Notes under the pieces: model-generated
The model's input: the letters and a program-made list of their open reading frames with translations, nothing else
The model's database searches: none
What the model was told of the DNA's origin: nothing
Assembly: GCF_000744735.1 (NCBI RefSeq)
Contig: NZ_JQMM01000001.1
Span: forward strand, 2,108,001 to 2,172,000
From: Porticoccus hydrocarbonoclasticus MCTG13d
Lineage (GTDB): Bacteria > Pseudomonadota > Gammaproteobacteria > Pseudomonadales > Porticoccaceae
Direction of reading: 5' to 3'
Length of the DNA stretch: 64,000 bases
Program-made: the position numbers and the translations under genes
Shown here: piece by piece, positions 8,423 through 18,597 of the stretch
How positions within the stretch are numbered: position 1 is the first letter of the stretch
How the letters are laid out: each line of letters begins with the position of its first letter

Positions 8423-10578
8423 TGTGGATGCCTGATCAACCAACAATTGTGAAGCTTCTGATCGCGCTGAAAATCCGGATCAAAGGTTTGCTCGGTGATC
8501 GCCTCCACCTGCCAGTTCTGCAGCACCGCCTCATCCATGGAAAATTTACGGAAGTTATTGGAAAACACCAGGGTACCGCCCGGCGCCAGCACAGCCATGG
8601 CATGCCCGATCAATGCCCCATGGTCTCGCTGAATATCCAGTACCTGTTCCATTTTCTTGGAGTTGGAAAAGGTCGGTGGATCGAGAAACACAAGATCAAA
8701 GGCACCCTGCTCTCTCTCCAGCCACTCCAGACAATCTGCCCGCAGCAACTGATGTTGCTTCAGGTCCAGTCCGTTCAGGGCAAAATTGCGTCCGGCCCAC
8801 TCCAGATAGCTGTTTGACATGTCGATGCTGAGGCTGCTTGTCGCCCCGCCAAGCGCCGCATGAACACTGGCGGCTGCGGTGTAGCAAAACAGATTGAGCA
8901 CCCGTTTGCCCCTGGCCATGGCACCGATCATCCGGCGCACCGGTCGGTGATCGAGAAACAGGCCGGTATCGAGATAATCTGACAGATTCACCTCAAAGCG
9001 GGCAGCACCCTCTGTGACTACCTGCAACGCATTATGACTGGAGCCGCTCGGCTGGCGCTGGTACTGGCTATCACCCTTCTGGCGGCGACGCTCTTTAAAA
9101 AATAATTTACCGCGGCTTTCCGGATAAAGCGATAGCAGCGCCTGACGGATCTCGGTGAGGTGACGGTTGGCGCTCGCCTCATCGACAGTGATGGGCGGGG
9201 CGTACTCCTGCACATGGATGGCGTCCTGATAGACATCGATAGCCACGGCATACTCCGGCATATCCGCATCGTACAGACGGTAACAGCTCACCCCTGAAGC
9301 CTTCAGCCAGCCCGCCAGTTTTCGGGCATTTTTTTTCAGCCGATTGGCAAACATCTGCGCGCCTTCACCAAGCGCCGCTGCAGACTCATCGGAGCGCGGC
9401 TGCGGGTTCCGGTCATCAGCCTCCCGAAGCTGAAAGAGCAATAGCTGACTGGGAATCGTGCCGTTAAAAAACTGGTACTTCTTGTCGGCTCGCAAACGCA
9501 ACTCACCGGCCAACTCGGCATTGCCGGTAATCACCGCCATACGCCAGCCGGGGCATTCCCTTTTAGCCACTTCACCCAATGTCTGGTAGAGCGGTTTTAA
9601 TTCTTCCATCTCGCCCCAGCGTTCACCGTAGGGGGGATTGCAAATAATCAATCCATCCCCCGTTTCACGGTGTGTGGGCTTTTTGAACGCCTCGATGGGT
9701 TTCGCCATGACCCGCACCCACTTTTCCAACCCCGCACAGGCAATATTTTCCTGGGCTGCACTTACGGCCCGGGTATCCTTGTCATAGCCACGGATTTCAG
9801 GTATCTCGCGGGACAGGCCTGCCTCGCAGCGGGCCAGCGCCTCCTGCCGGATGTCTTGCCACAATGTGTCATCGTGCTTCGCCCAGCCGTGGAAACCAAA
9901 TCGTTCCCGAATCAGCCCGGGGGCCATATCGGCAACCATCATCGCACCTTCAATCAAAAACGTGCCACTGCCGCACAAGGGATCAATCAAAGCGCCACCC
10001 CGTGCTGCAATCTCCGGCCAACCCGCCCGCAACAACAGGGCAGCGGCCAGATTTTCCTTCAGTGGTGCCGGCACCATGGCCACACGGTAGCCCCGCTTGT
10101 GCAGACTGCCACCGGACATGTCGAGGCTGACGGTGACAGCATCCTTCGCCAATCGCACATTGATTCGCAAATCCGGGTTTTGCAGATCCACATCCGGCCG
10201 TTCACCGAAATAATCCTGAAGCTGGTCGACGATCGCATCCTTGACCTGCTGGGCACCAAATTTGGTGTGCCTGATGGCATCGTTGGTACCAATAAAGTCA
10301 ACCGCAATGGATTGCCGGGGAGTCAGGTGTGTTTCCCAGGGAATCGATCTGACGCCACGATACAGATCATCGGCACTGCTGACGTCAAACTTCTCCAGGG
10401 GCAGGAGCACCCGATTGGCCAGGCGCGACCACAAACAGGCCCGGTAGGCAAAAGCCAGTGTGCCCTCCACATAGACACCCGCCACTGTCTCCCGGGTTTT
10501 TCCCGCACCCAGTGAGGTCAGTTCACTGGCCAACAGGGATTCAAGTCCTTTCGGACAACTGGCAAACCACATACTCAT
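8419..10578 (-). CDS. rlmKL: Bifunctional 23S rRNA methyltransferase RlmKL (m2G2445, m7G2069)
   Basis: A 719-residue fusion of two methyltransferases acting on 23S rRNA during 50S assembly. The order is an N-terminal THUMP/ferredoxin-like region (residues 1 to about 150), the RlmL N2-guanine methyltransferase (GSGTFLIEGAMM; catalytic NPPYGERWG near residue 320), and the RlmK N7-guanine methyltransferase with an LNLFCYTAAASVHAAL SAM loop and LDPPTFSNSKK. Length matches the gammaproteobacterial fused form (about 700). The ATG at 10578 gives MSMWFASCPKGLESLL, which aligns with the E. coli start. It is first in a two-gene unit with the glutaredoxin-like gene. Confidence 0.95.
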   Translation of the reverse strand: MSMWFASCPKGLESLLASELTSLGAGKTRETVAGVYVEGTLAFAYRACLWSRLANRVLLPLEKFDVSSADDLYRGVRSIPWETHLTPRQSIAVDFIGTNDAIRHTKFGAQQVKDAIVDQLQDYFGERPDVDLQNPDLRINVRLAKDAVTVSLDMSGGSLHKRGYRVAMVPAPLKENLAAALLLRAGWPEIAARGGALIDPLCGSGTFLIEGAMMVADMAPGLIRERFGFHGWAKHDDTLWQDIRQEALARCEAGLSREIPEIRGYDKDTRAVSAAQENIACAGLEKWVRVMAKPIEAFKKPTHRETGDGLIICNPPYGERWGEMEELKPLYQTLGEVAKRECPGWRMAVITGNAELAGELRLRADKKYQFFNGTIPSQLLLFQLREADDRNPQPRSDESAAALGEGAQMFANRLKKNARKLAGWLKASGVSCYRLYDADMPEYAVAIDVYQDAIHVQEYAPPITVDEASANRHLTEIRQALLSLYPESRGKLFFKERRRQKGDSQYQRQPSGSSHNALQVVTEGAARFEVNLSDYLDTGLFLDHRPVRRMIGAMARGKRVLNLFCYTAAASVHAALGGATSSLSIDMSNSYLEWAGRNFALNGLDLKQHQLLRADCLEWLEREQGAFDLVFLDPPTFSNSKKMEQVLDIQRDHGALIGHAMAVLAPGGTLVFSNNFRKFSMDEAVLQNWQVEAITEQTFDPDFQRDQKLHNCWLIRHPQ

Positions 10579-10799
10579 AAAAAATGTTCCAACCCACGCA
10601 TCAAGCCGTCATATCAGGAGAGCAATGGAAACACAAAATCGATTGATTACATAAGGGAATTAAAAACCACTACTTATAGACAAATAAAATCTTCGACAGC
10701 GCTGACAACATTTGATGTGATGGAAGGGCTAGACCATAAAAAACCAGCAAACCACTTTAATCACAGAAAGTGGCCCTAGAAATCAGGAGTTCATGTCAT

Positions 10800-11006
10800 A
10801 TGAAAAGACAAAAACGAGATTCCTCCCACCGCGCTTTCATCAAAGGTTACCAGGCAGGCTACCATGGCCGAAACAAGACACTATGTCCTCATTCAGAAGA
10901 AACCACACTTGCTCAGGACTGGTGCAACGGTTGGCGGGAAGGTCGTGAAGATAACTGGAGCGGCTACAAGGAACAGGCCGTTCAGCAGAAAGTCAGCAAC
11001 CTGTAA
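10800..11006 (+). CDS. rmf: Ribosome modulation factor
   Basis: A 68-residue basic protein that dimerises 70S ribosomes into inactive 100S particles in stationary phase. The start MKRQKRDSSHRAFIKGYQAG is nearly that of E. coli RMF (MKRQKRDRLERAHQRGYQAG), followed by CPHSEE and the WCNGWREGREDNW segment. An in-frame GTG lies 30 bases upstream, but the ATG at 10800 has an AGGAG site 10 bases before it and gives the family start. The C-terminus is about 13 residues longer than in E. coli. It stands alone, convergent with the glutamate dehydrogenase gene. Confidence 0.95.
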   Translation: MKRQKRDSSHRAFIKGYQAGYHGRNKTLCPHSEETTLAQDWCNGWREGREDNWSGYKEQAVQQKVSNL

Positions 11007-11067
11007 ATATTTCTATCCATTTTCCCTAACGGGGCACTGTCCCCCTGAAAAGTCCTGACCGGACTCA

Positions 11068-11107
11068 GGAAGCGGCTTGTGGAGGTGCACAACCTCCCGC
11101 CGCTTCC
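11068..11107. terminator. Long hairpin between convergent rmf and gdhB
   Basis: Between the ends of rmf and the glutamate dehydrogenase gene lies a hairpin with arms GGAAGCGGC and GCCGCTTCC (9 pairs) and an inner stem GGAGGT/ACCTCC around a 5-base loop. It has no clear U-tract on either strand, so it may act as a transcript-end stabiliser or bidirectional terminator rather than a textbook intrinsic terminator. A smaller GGGGCACTGTCCCC palindrome lies just to its left (about 11031-11044). Confidence 0.5.
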
Positions 11108-11143
11108 AACCAGACCCGGTGCCTCCATATCCCCAAGCAGCCT

Positions 11144-14100
11144 TCAAATCGCGCAAAAAGGCACTGTATCACGGTGGTTGATGGTGGCCTGAACAAGATC
11201 CAGCAACTCCCGCAGGGCCACTGAGAACATGGCAAAATCCCGACCTGGCGTAGTGTGCAGCTCATTCATCATATCCATCCAGCGGGCAATCAGGTGCGGG
11301 TGTGTGGCTTTCCAGGCCTGGATCGCCCCATCGATATCCCTGACACCGTTAACCCCGGCCAGCAAGGCAGCACACAACGCTCGGCGCTGTCCCTCCAGAT
11401 CATCTACATAAGATTCACGGGCGAAATCCTGCCAGCGATTGTCCGGTTCGAGCTGAATAATCTGTTCGCCAAACCAATCGAGATCCAGTTCCGTACCCAG
11501 TTTAAAATAGAGCTCCAATACCAACCCAACAGGTTTCCTATCGGTGGCTGCCAGATCAGCTATACCAAAGCCGAAAAACAGAAAATTGGCACTGGCCACC
11601 AGCATCGCCACATCCTCCTGCACCCCAAGTTCAATCAGGCGCTGCACCTCTTCCTGCCAGTCATTGGCTTCTTCCCGATGAAACAGCGTCGGCAACAGGA
11701 GTTGCAACTCCACCAGTTTCGGCCTGAGCGTCTGTACCTCCTGTTGTGGATTGAGGCAGGATCGGCGATTTCGCAGTACCCACCGCGAGGCACGCCGTCC
11801 CATCCGCATCAGGGCGTGGAACAGTTCGAACTGCACCTCTGCCGGAACCAGGTAATCCAGGGATTCAACCCGCCTCCAGAAATGGTCGATGCGCAACAGG
11901 TCCCTGGCGACAGCAAATGCCCGCATCACATCACTGACACTGGCACCGGTGGAGGCAATCTGTCGCTGAAAATAGGGGACCCCCATCAGGTTAACCATCT
12001 CATTGACCAGCTGATTGGCAATAATTTCCCGCTTCAAACTGTGCTGTAACAGTCTGTCGGGGTAATTCTGCGAGATGCTCCTGGGGAATGCTCCGGCAAT
12101 CATTTTGGTCAGATAGGGATCTTCTGGCGCATCGGATTTTAGCACCTGATCCTTGATCAGGATTTTGGCGTAGGACACCAGAATCGCCAACTCGGGATGT
12201 GTCAGACCAAGTTGACGTTTCTCGCGGTCCTTGAGCGTCTCGTCATCGGGCAAATATTCCAGTGAACGGTTGATCAGGCCACTGGCTTCCCAATCCACTA
12301 TCGCCCGCCAATACTCTGAAAAATTGGTTTTACAACGGTAGTGCGCAAGACTGATGGCCAGGGTCTGGCGATAATTATTGGCCAACACCAGCTCGGTCAC
12401 TTCCTCCGTCATGTCCACCAACACCTGGTTGCGCTGCTTGGTGGTGAGATCCTCGCTTTGCACCAGGCCATTCAGCAGAATTTTGATATTGACCTCATGG
12501 TCAGAGCAGTCCACACCTCCCGAGTTATCGATAAAGTCGGTATTGCAGGCACCCCCCTTCAGCGCATATTCAATGCGGCCACGTTGGGTCATACCGAGAT
12601 TGCCCCCCTCGCCGAATACACGGCAACGCAATTCACGGCCATCGATACGAACACTGTCGTTGGCACGATCGCCAACATCCTGGTGACTCTCCCCCGACGC
12701 CTTCACATAGCTGCCTATACCACCGTTCCAGATCAAATCAACCGGTGCTTTCAATAGGGCATTGATCAGCTCGTTGGGTTTCAGTGCAGCCTGGCTGATA
12801 TCCAGCGATGCTCGAATTTCCGGGGTCAACTTGAGTAACTTTGCGCTGCGGGAAAAAACCCCACCACCGGGTGATATCAACGTCTGGTCATAATCTTCCC
12901 AACTTGAACGTGGAAGATGAAACAACCGCTCCCGCTCTGCAAAACTCGCCTCGGGATCGGGGTTTGGATCGATAAAGATATGTTGATGGTTGAACGCTGC
13001 CACCAACTTGATATGCCGCGACATCAACAAACCATTGCCAAACACATCTCCCGCCATGTCACCGATACCAATAACAGAGAAATCCTCCGTCTGGGTATTG
13101 AGTCCCAATTCACGAAAATGACGCTGTACTGAAACCCAGGCGCCCCTGGCAGTAATACCCATCTTTTTGTGATCGTAGCCGTGGCTGCCACCGGAGGCAA
13201 AGGCATCACCCAGCCAGTGACCGTAGGCCAGCGATAGCTCATTGGCATAGTCAGAAAAAGTGGCTGTTCCCTTGTCTGCAGCAACCACCAAATAGGGGTC
13301 ATCCTCATCGCGTCTGACCACACAGGGCGGCGGAACAATGTCATCGCCAACCACGTTATCGGTAAGATCTAGGAGTCCTGAAACAAACAAGCGGTAACAG
13401 GCGATACCCTCCTGCAATAGCGCTTCCCGACCCGGATTGCGCGGCATCTGCTTCGCCACAAAGCCACCTTTGGCACCGGTCGGGACAATCACTGCGTTTT
13501 TAACCTGCTGGGCTTTCACCAGACCCAGCACCTCGGTGCGATAATCCTCCAAGCGGTCAGACCAACGCAGCCCACCCCTCGCCACCTTGCCCATTCGCAG
13601 GTGAACGCCCTCCATCCGGGGAGAATAGACAAAAATTTCGTAAAGCGGCCGAGGTTCCGGCGCATCGGTGAGTTCCCCGGGGGCCAGTTTCACTGCAATA
13701 CAGGGCTTTTGTTGATCATCAGTCCCGAGCTGGAAGTAATTGGTACGCTTGGTGGCATTGATCAATTGCTGGTAGCTGCTCAACACCTTGTCCTCGTTGA
13801 GGTTGCTCACCTGCTCCAGCGCATCGAGAATTTTTTGATTGAGTCGTTCGGCGCGACCGTATTCATCACTTTGCGGAGTCACCACTTTGGGATCAAACAA
13901 GCAGCGAAACAGCGCTACCAGATTTCGGGTAATGTCGAGGTTGGCAGCGAACGTATCTGCAATAAAATCCTGACTGAAGTTACTGCCCAGTTGCTTCATG
14001 TAGCGGGCATACAACCGCAACAGGGAAACCATTCGCCAATCCAGCCGGGCACCGACCACAAGATGGTTGAAACGATCATTTTCTGTTTGCTGGGACCAGA

Positions 14101-16012
14101 CGGCTTTGAATGCCTCCTGGAAAGTGTTCCTGACCAGTGATACATCCACATCCACGTCCAACCCGAAGCGCAGCGTGAAATCATGTAGCCAGACCTCGCC
14201 GCCCCGCCGAGGCGTAATCTGGTAGGGATGCTCTCCCAACACCCTGAAACCGAGGTTTTCCAGCATCGGCACAAGATTGGAGAGTTCTAGCTGGTGATGG
14301 CGATGGAACAGCTTGAAACGCATGACATTCTGATCAGCACCCGCCTGCTGATAGAAACCGGTGGCAATTTCCTCATCGCTGCCAAGATCGTGAAACAACT
14401 GAATATCATGAATGGCCGAACGGTGGTCAAAGTGATCCATATAGCTGGCGGAAAAGGCATCCCGGTAAAGGTGGGCCATGTCCCTGCCCAGCGACTCACC
14501 CCACTGATCCAGTGCCGCACGCTCGAGCTCATCATTCCAGTCGAGGGTCAACTCAACAATCCGACCGATCAGTTCATCCCGGTCAACTTCCCGATAACGA
14601 CTGGAATTGAGCCTCAGGACAAACTGGGTACGAGCCAGCAGCGACTCGGAGAAACTGGTATTGAACTCGCACTCGGTGGCATCAAATTCGTTTTTGAGCA
14701 TGTGCTCAATCGCGGTGCGAATGGAAGTGCGGTAGATATCTCGCGGCATGTACACCAGACAGTTGATGAATTTTTCGAAAGGATCAACCCGAATAAAGAG
14801 CCGTACCAGACGCCTTTCACTAATCTGCCAGATACCGACCAACGTCTCGTACAACTCATCGGCGGAGGAATGAAAAAGCTCGTCCCTCGGATGTACTTCA
14901 ATCAATTGGGAAATCGCTTTGAAGTCGTGGCTGCCCGCACTGAAACCGGTGCGATCCAGCACGTTTTGAACCCGCTGGCGAATCAATGGAATCTTGAACG
15001 GGCTGACGTTATAAACTGCTGAGGTATATAGCCCCATAAACAGGTATTCGCCCATGACAACGCCCTTTTTGTCATAGTGCTTCAGTACAATAAAATCCGG
15101 GTAAGCTTGGCGATGAACCCTCGAACGCAGAGATGACTTGGTAAAAGCCATCGGGGCATCGCCCTTGTAGAATGCCTGGATACCAGGACTGAGTTCGCTA
15201 AGCGCCTGTTTTTCAATATTGATCTGATGACGGCGGAAAATACCTAGCTGCCTTTCCGGAAGATGTTTCAATGCGGGGGAACCACGGTCTTTTAAAAGAC
15301 GAAACTCGGAGCAACCCTGAAAGATAAAAGCACCGTCACGCAGCCACTCGAGAAAGGCAGCCAGTTCATCCGCCTCACACGCCGGTAGGTTTGCATGGTT
15401 TTCCCTGACACCGGCTATTGCGTGATTGAGTCGTTCGGCCATCGGGAGAAAATCGTCGGTTACCGCCTCGACATCGCGCAATACATCCAATATGTCGTGC
15501 TCCAGTGACTGATGTTCCTCACTCGACGTGCGCAGATCCACATCGATATAGATCAGCGCTTCAGCACGACTGTCGGGCGTTGACGGGTCGGCAAACAGAT
15601 CGACCAGAACACCGTTCTGATCGCGAACAACCTGAAAGACCGTACTCTTGATCAGCTGAATATTGAGTCCTGCACGGTTAATCTGGATGCGCACAGAATC
15701 CACCAGAAACGGCATATCACGCTGCAATATGAACAGTGCAGTAGCATCACTGACCCAGCCATCCTCCTCCAGGACCGGGTTGAACACACGAACGGCTGGA
15801 TGATCCGGCGCCACCCTGCGGGTAAAGTTGTACAGACTGAATACAAAGCCCTGGATATCATCCAACTGCTCATGGGCCAGTTCGTGCAAAGGAAACAGTT
15901 CGAAGACTTTTCTCGAAAATGGCACTAACTGCTCTGCCAGTTCCGTCGGATATTTTTCGATTATCTGCGCTTCAAGGGAGGCAAAAAAATCACCTTCAAA
16001 AACTCGCTGCAT
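11144..16012 (-). CDS. gdhB: NAD-dependent glutamate dehydrogenase, large (180-kDa class)
   Basis: Oxidative deamination of glutamate to 2-oxoglutarate and ammonia, with NAD. The 1622-residue product has the three-part layout of the giant GDHs: a long N-terminal regulatory region with ACT-like segments (about 1-600), the central dehydrogenase core (GGLRWSDRLEDYRTEVLGLV, then KNAVIVPTGAKGGF, near residues 800-850; Rossmann segment GIGDMAGDVFGNG near 960), and a C-terminal helical region. Length is that of Pseudomonas/Streptomyces enzymes. The start has an AAGAGGT ribosome-binding site. It is monocistronic and divergent from the moxR operon. The enzyme is catabolic and probably feeds glutamate carbon into the TCA cycle. 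Confidence 0.95.
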   Translation of the reverse strand: MQRVFEGDFFASLEAQIIEKYPTELAEQLVPFSRKVFELFPLHELAHEQLDDIQGFVFSLYNFTRRVAPDHPAVRVFNPVLEEDGWVSDATALFILQRDMPFLVDSVRIQINRAGLNIQLIKSTVFQVVRDQNGVLVDLFADPSTPDSRAEALIYIDVDLRTSSEEHQSLEHDILDVLRDVEAVTDDFLPMAERLNHAIAGVRENHANLPACEADELAAFLEWLRDGAFIFQGCSEFRLLKDRGSPALKHLPERQLGIFRRHQINIEKQALSELSPGIQAFYKGDAPMAFTKSSLRSRVHRQAYPDFIVLKHYDKKGVVMGEYLFMGLYTSAVYNVSPFKIPLIRQRVQNVLDRTGFSAGSHDFKAISQLIEVHPRDELFHSSADELYETLVGIWQISERRLVRLFIRVDPFEKFINCLVYMPRDIYRTSIRTAIEHMLKNEFDATECEFNTSFSESLLARTQFVLRLNSSRYREVDRDELIGRIVELTLDWNDELERAALDQWGESLGRDMAHLYRDAFSASYMDHFDHRSAIHDIQLFHDLGSDEEIATGFYQQAGADQNVMRFKLFHRHHQLELSNLVPMLENLGFRVLGEHPYQITPRRGGEVWLHDFTLRFGLDVDVDVSLVRNTFQEAFKAVWSQQTENDRFNHLVVGARLDWRMVSLLRLYARYMKQLGSNFSQDFIADTFAANLDITRNLVALFRCLFDPKVVTPQSDEYGRAERLNQKILDALEQVSNLNEDKVLSSYQQLINATKRTNYFQLGTDDQQKPCIAVKLAPGELTDAPEPRPLYEIFVYSPRMEGVHLRMGKVARGGLRWSDRLEDYRTEVLGLVKAQQVKNAVIVPTGAKGGFVAKQMPRNPGREALLQEGIACYRLFVSGLLDLTDNVVGDDIVPPPCVVRRDEDDPYLVVAADKGTATFSDYANELSLAYGHWLGDAFASGGSHGYDHKKMGITARGAWVSVQRHFRELGLNTQTEDFSVIGIGDMAGDVFGNGLLMSRHIKLVAAFNHQHIFIDPNPDPEASFAERERLFHLPRSSWEDYDQTLISPGGGVFSRSAKLLKLTPEIRASLDISQAALKPNELINALLKAPVDLIWNGGIGSYVKASGESHQDVGDRANDSVRIDGRELRCRVFGEGGNLGMTQRGRIEYALKGGACNTDFIDNSGGVDCSDHEVNIKILLNGLVQSEDLTTKQRNQVLVDMTEEVTELVLANNYRQTLAISLAHYRCKTNFSEYWRAIVDWEASGLINRSLEYLPDDETLKDREKRQLGLTHPELAILVSYAKILIKDQVLKSDAPEDPYLTKMIAGAFPRSISQNYPDRLLQHSLKREIIANQLVNEMVNLMGVPYFQRQIASTGASVSDVMRAFAVARDLLRIDHFWRRVESLDYLVPAEVQFELFHALMRMGRRASRWVLRNRRSCLNPQQEVQTLRPKLVELQLLLPTLFHREEANDWQEEVQRLIELGVQEDVAMLVASANFLFFGFGIADLAATDRKPVGLVLELYFKLGTELDLDWFGEQIIQLEPDNRWQDFARESYVDDLEGQRRALCAALLAGVNGVRDIDGAIQAWKATHPHLIARWMDMMNELHTTPGRDFAMFSVALRELLDLVQATINHRDTVPFCAI

Positions 16013-16210
16013 GATTACCTCTTTCCCGTATTTTTTTGTGTAAACCCTTACTTGCTGATTCCCTGTGCCCAGTACGGCAGCATACGCCGTAACTGAACTT
16101 CATCTGCTACCTACAGTCTAGATTAACCTCATATGATTGCCCTGTTTGGGTTAGCGGCCAGCAGGCATTACAATCTCTGATCTCCGTTATAACAAGAAGT
16201 AAGCATCAGC

Positions 16211-17170
16211 ATGACTCATCAGCAAAAAATTTTGCAGCTCCGCGATTATCTCAATACCCAGATTGTCGGCCAGCCCCACCTGATAGACCGGCTGATCATT
16301 GCCATTCTGGCCGATGGACACCTGTTGGTGGAAGGCGCCCCCGGGCTGGCGAAAACCAAAGCCATCAAAACCCTGGCGGATGGCATTACTGGTGATTTTC
16401 ACCGCGTCCAGTTCACGCCCGACCTGTTGCCCTCCGACATCACCGGCAGTGATATCTACCGCCCGGAAGACGGTAGTTTTCAATTCCAGCCAGGCCCGAT
16501 TTTTCACAACCTGGTACTGGCAGACGAAATAAACCGGGCACCGGCCAAAGTCCAGTCAGCGCTACTGGAAGCCATGGCAGAGCGCCAGATCAGTGTCGGC
16601 CGCAGCACCTACCCACTGCCCAAACTTTTCCTGGTCATGGCCACTCAGAACCCTATCGAACAGGAAGGTACATACCCGCTGCCGGAAGCACAAATGGACC
16701 GCTTTCTGATGCACGTCAACGTAGACTACCCCGAGGCAGAGGCGGAGCGACAGATTTTGCGCCTGGCTCGCAATGAAGCATTGAACGAACCGATAGCGGC
16801 CGTCGACAAAGTCACAGAGGAAACTTTGCTGGAAGCCCGCAAGGAAGTTTTGTCAGTCCACATGGCAGAACCTGTGGAGGAATATATCGTCCAGTTGATC
16901 CTCGCTACCCGCAATCCTACCGATTATTGCGAAAAACTGGGTAGCTGGCTTGATTTTGGTGCCAGCCCAAGAGCCACCATATCGCTGGACCGCTGTGCCC
17001 GGGCCTGCGCATGGCTCAAGGGTCACGACTACGTTTCACCGGATGATGTGCGCAGCGTGATTCACGATGTATTGCGCCATCGTCTTATTCTGAGTTTTGA
17101 GGCAGAGGCCAGCGGCATTACTCCGGACCGGGCAATCGATACCCTGATCAGCAACGTACCCTCTGCCTGA
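16211..17170 (+). CDS. MoxR family AAA+ ATPase
   Basis: A 319-residue AAA+ chaperone-like ATPase. Walker A GAPGLAKT is at residues 42-49 and Walker B LVLADE at 101-106, followed by INRAP and the sensor-1 strand MATQNPIEQEGTYPLPEAQ. It is the first gene of a six-gene run (MoxR, DUF58, DUF4381, BatA, BatB/C, BatD) that is a known cluster in which the ATPase is thought to act with the von Willebrand factor A (vWA) proteins, as a chaperone for metal or cofactor insertion or for envelope stress tolerance. The DUF58 gene follows after 3 bases. Confidence 0.93.
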   Translation: MTHQQKILQLRDYLNTQIVGQPHLIDRLIIAILADGHLLVEGAPGLAKTKAIKTLADGITGDFHRVQFTPDLLPSDITGSDIYRPEDGSFQFQPGPIFHNLVLADEINRAPAKVQSALLEAMAERQISVGRSTYPLPKLFLVMATQNPIEQEGTYPLPEAQMDRFLMHVNVDYPEAEAERQILRLARNEALNEPIAAVDKVTEETLLEARKEVLSVHMAEPVEEYIVQLILATRNPTDYCEKLGSWLDFGASPRATISLDRCARACAWLKGHDYVSPDDVRSVIHDVLRHRLILSFEAEASGITPDRAIDTLISNVPSA

Positions 17171-17173
17171 TCA

Positions 17174-18109
17174 ATGGACGATCCCGACCTCAACAACCCC
17201 GCCATCGCCGATGTCACCACACTGGTAGGCATGCGATTTGGTACGCGCGACCTGAAATTTTTCCCCCGGCGAATGGCGAGAACCTCACTGATGGGAGGAC
17301 ACCACTCGCGGACGCGGGGCCGGGGTATGGATTTTGAAGAAGTCCGGCAATACCAGCCCGGTGACGATATTCGCTCAATCGACTGGCGCGTCACTGCACG
17401 AACACTGACCCCCCACACCAAGCTGTTTCGGGAAGAGCGGGAACGGCCCATCCTGGTAATCACCGATTTGCGCCCCAACATGTTCTTTGGCTCAAAAATG
17501 CTGAAATCCATCACTGCCTGTCAGCTGGCTGCGGCGCTCGGCTGGGCCGGCCTGAACGCCAATGATCGGGTTGGCGGGCTGATTATAGGCGCAGAGCAGC
17601 ATCGTGAAATCCGGGCTCGTCGCAGCAGCCATAGCGTCTTGCAGCTAATCCACCAGTTAAGGGACTTCAGTGAACTGCTGACCCGCTCAGTGCCCGGCAA
17701 ATACAGCATGGTCGACATCATGCGGGACAGTCGGCGGGTAGCACTGCCCGGCTCAACACTTTTTCTGATCAGCGATTTCCATGATCTGAACAAAGACTGC
17801 GAACAGCACCTTTTCGAATTGGCCAGACACTGTGACGTCAACCTGTGCCAGATCCATGACCCACTGGAAAAACAGTTGCCACCCCCAGCCCTCTACCAGG
17901 TAAATGACGGTAATCAGCAATTTTCACTGAATACACGAAGTCGAGAATTGCGCGAGGAGTTTGAGCAGCACTTTCTGCGTCACCAGGCACGGCTGCGACA
18001 ACTGTGTACACAATTGCGCATGGGGCTGATGGCTTTTGAAACAGGAACCTCTGTTATACCGATACTGCAACAGACCTATAGCAGAAAAAAAAGCGGCCGA
18101 CACCCATGA
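17174..18109 (+). CDS. DUF58 domain protein of the MoxR/Bat operon
   Basis: A 311-residue protein with the DUF58 signature: RGMDFEEVRQYQPGDDIR then SIDWRVTARTLTPHTKLF (about residues 50-85), followed by a vWA-like fold with LVITDLRPNMFFGS and FLISDFHDL. DUF58 proteins always travel with MoxR ATPases and are thought to be their partner; the biochemical role is not settled. No membrane segment is evident in this copy, unlike many DUF58 proteins, so it is probably cytoplasmic. The stop overlaps the next start (ATGA). Confidence 0.9.
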   Translation: MDDPDLNNPAIADVTTLVGMRFGTRDLKFFPRRMARTSLMGGHHSRTRGRGMDFEEVRQYQPGDDIRSIDWRVTARTLTPHTKLFREERERPILVITDLRPNMFFGSKMLKSITACQLAAALGWAGLNANDRVGGLIIGAEQHREIRARRSSHSVLQLIHQLRDFSELLTRSVPGKYSMVDIMRDSRRVALPGSTLFLISDFHDLNKDCEQHLFELARHCDVNLCQIHDPLEKQLPPPALYQVNDGNQQFSLNTRSRELREEFEQHFLRHQARLRQLCTQLRMGLMAFETGTSVIPILQQTYSRKKSGRHP

Positions 18110-18597
18110 ACTCCCAGGATCCACTCTCACAGCTGCGCGACATTCACCTGCCCGACCCTGTCGGCTGGTGGCCCCCTGCCCCGGGCTGGTGGTTGCTGGC
18201 ACTTCTGCTATTGAGCGCAATGACTTACTGTCTCTGGTGGCTGAAAAAGCGGCACCAGGACAATCGCTATCGACGGGAGGCACTGCATTGCCTGGCCGAG
18301 CTGGAGCAATCCCTGGCGGAACAACCGCTCGAATATTGCCATGCCATGCTGGCGCTCCTGCGTCGCACCGCGAAAACAGCCTATCCGGATCAGTCCCTCG
18401 AGTCGGAACTGACACCAGCGTTATTGCAGCGGCTTAACCAGCAATGCCGGCGAGCACTGTTTGGCGAAACACTGCAGCAACAGTTGGCAGTCCTGCCCTA
18501 TCGGGCTGATCCGGAAAATATTGACCATCTGGTTATTTCCCTGCACACCGCCATAAAGCAATGGCTCGAACAGCATCGGCGGAGTTCATCATGCTGA
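18106..18597 (+). CDS. DUF4381 membrane protein of the Bat operon
   Basis: A 163-residue protein with one membrane helix at about residues 25-45 (GWWLLALLLLSAMTYCLWWL), preceded by the QLRDIHLPDPVGWWPPAPGW motif typical of DUF4381. The rest is a basic, helical cytoplasmic tail. The family occurs only in MoxR-vWA operons, where it sits between DUF58 and BatA, exactly as here. It overlaps both neighbours: ATGA with DUF58, and 7 bases with batA. Tight coupling suggests fixed stoichiometry in one complex; this is inference. Confidence 0.85.
   Translation: MNSQDPLSQLRDIHLPDPVGWWPPAPGWWLLALLLLSAMTYCLWWLKKRHQDNRYRREALHCLAELEQSLAEQPLEYCHAMLALLRRTAKTAYPDQSLESELTPALLQRLNQQCRRALFGETLQQQLAVLPYRADPENIDHLVISLHTAIKQWLEQHRRSSSC

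Noticed and set aside
11255..15022. Long plus-strand frames inside the glutamate dehydrogenase gene
   Set aside because: All are antisense shadows of a firmly identified gene.
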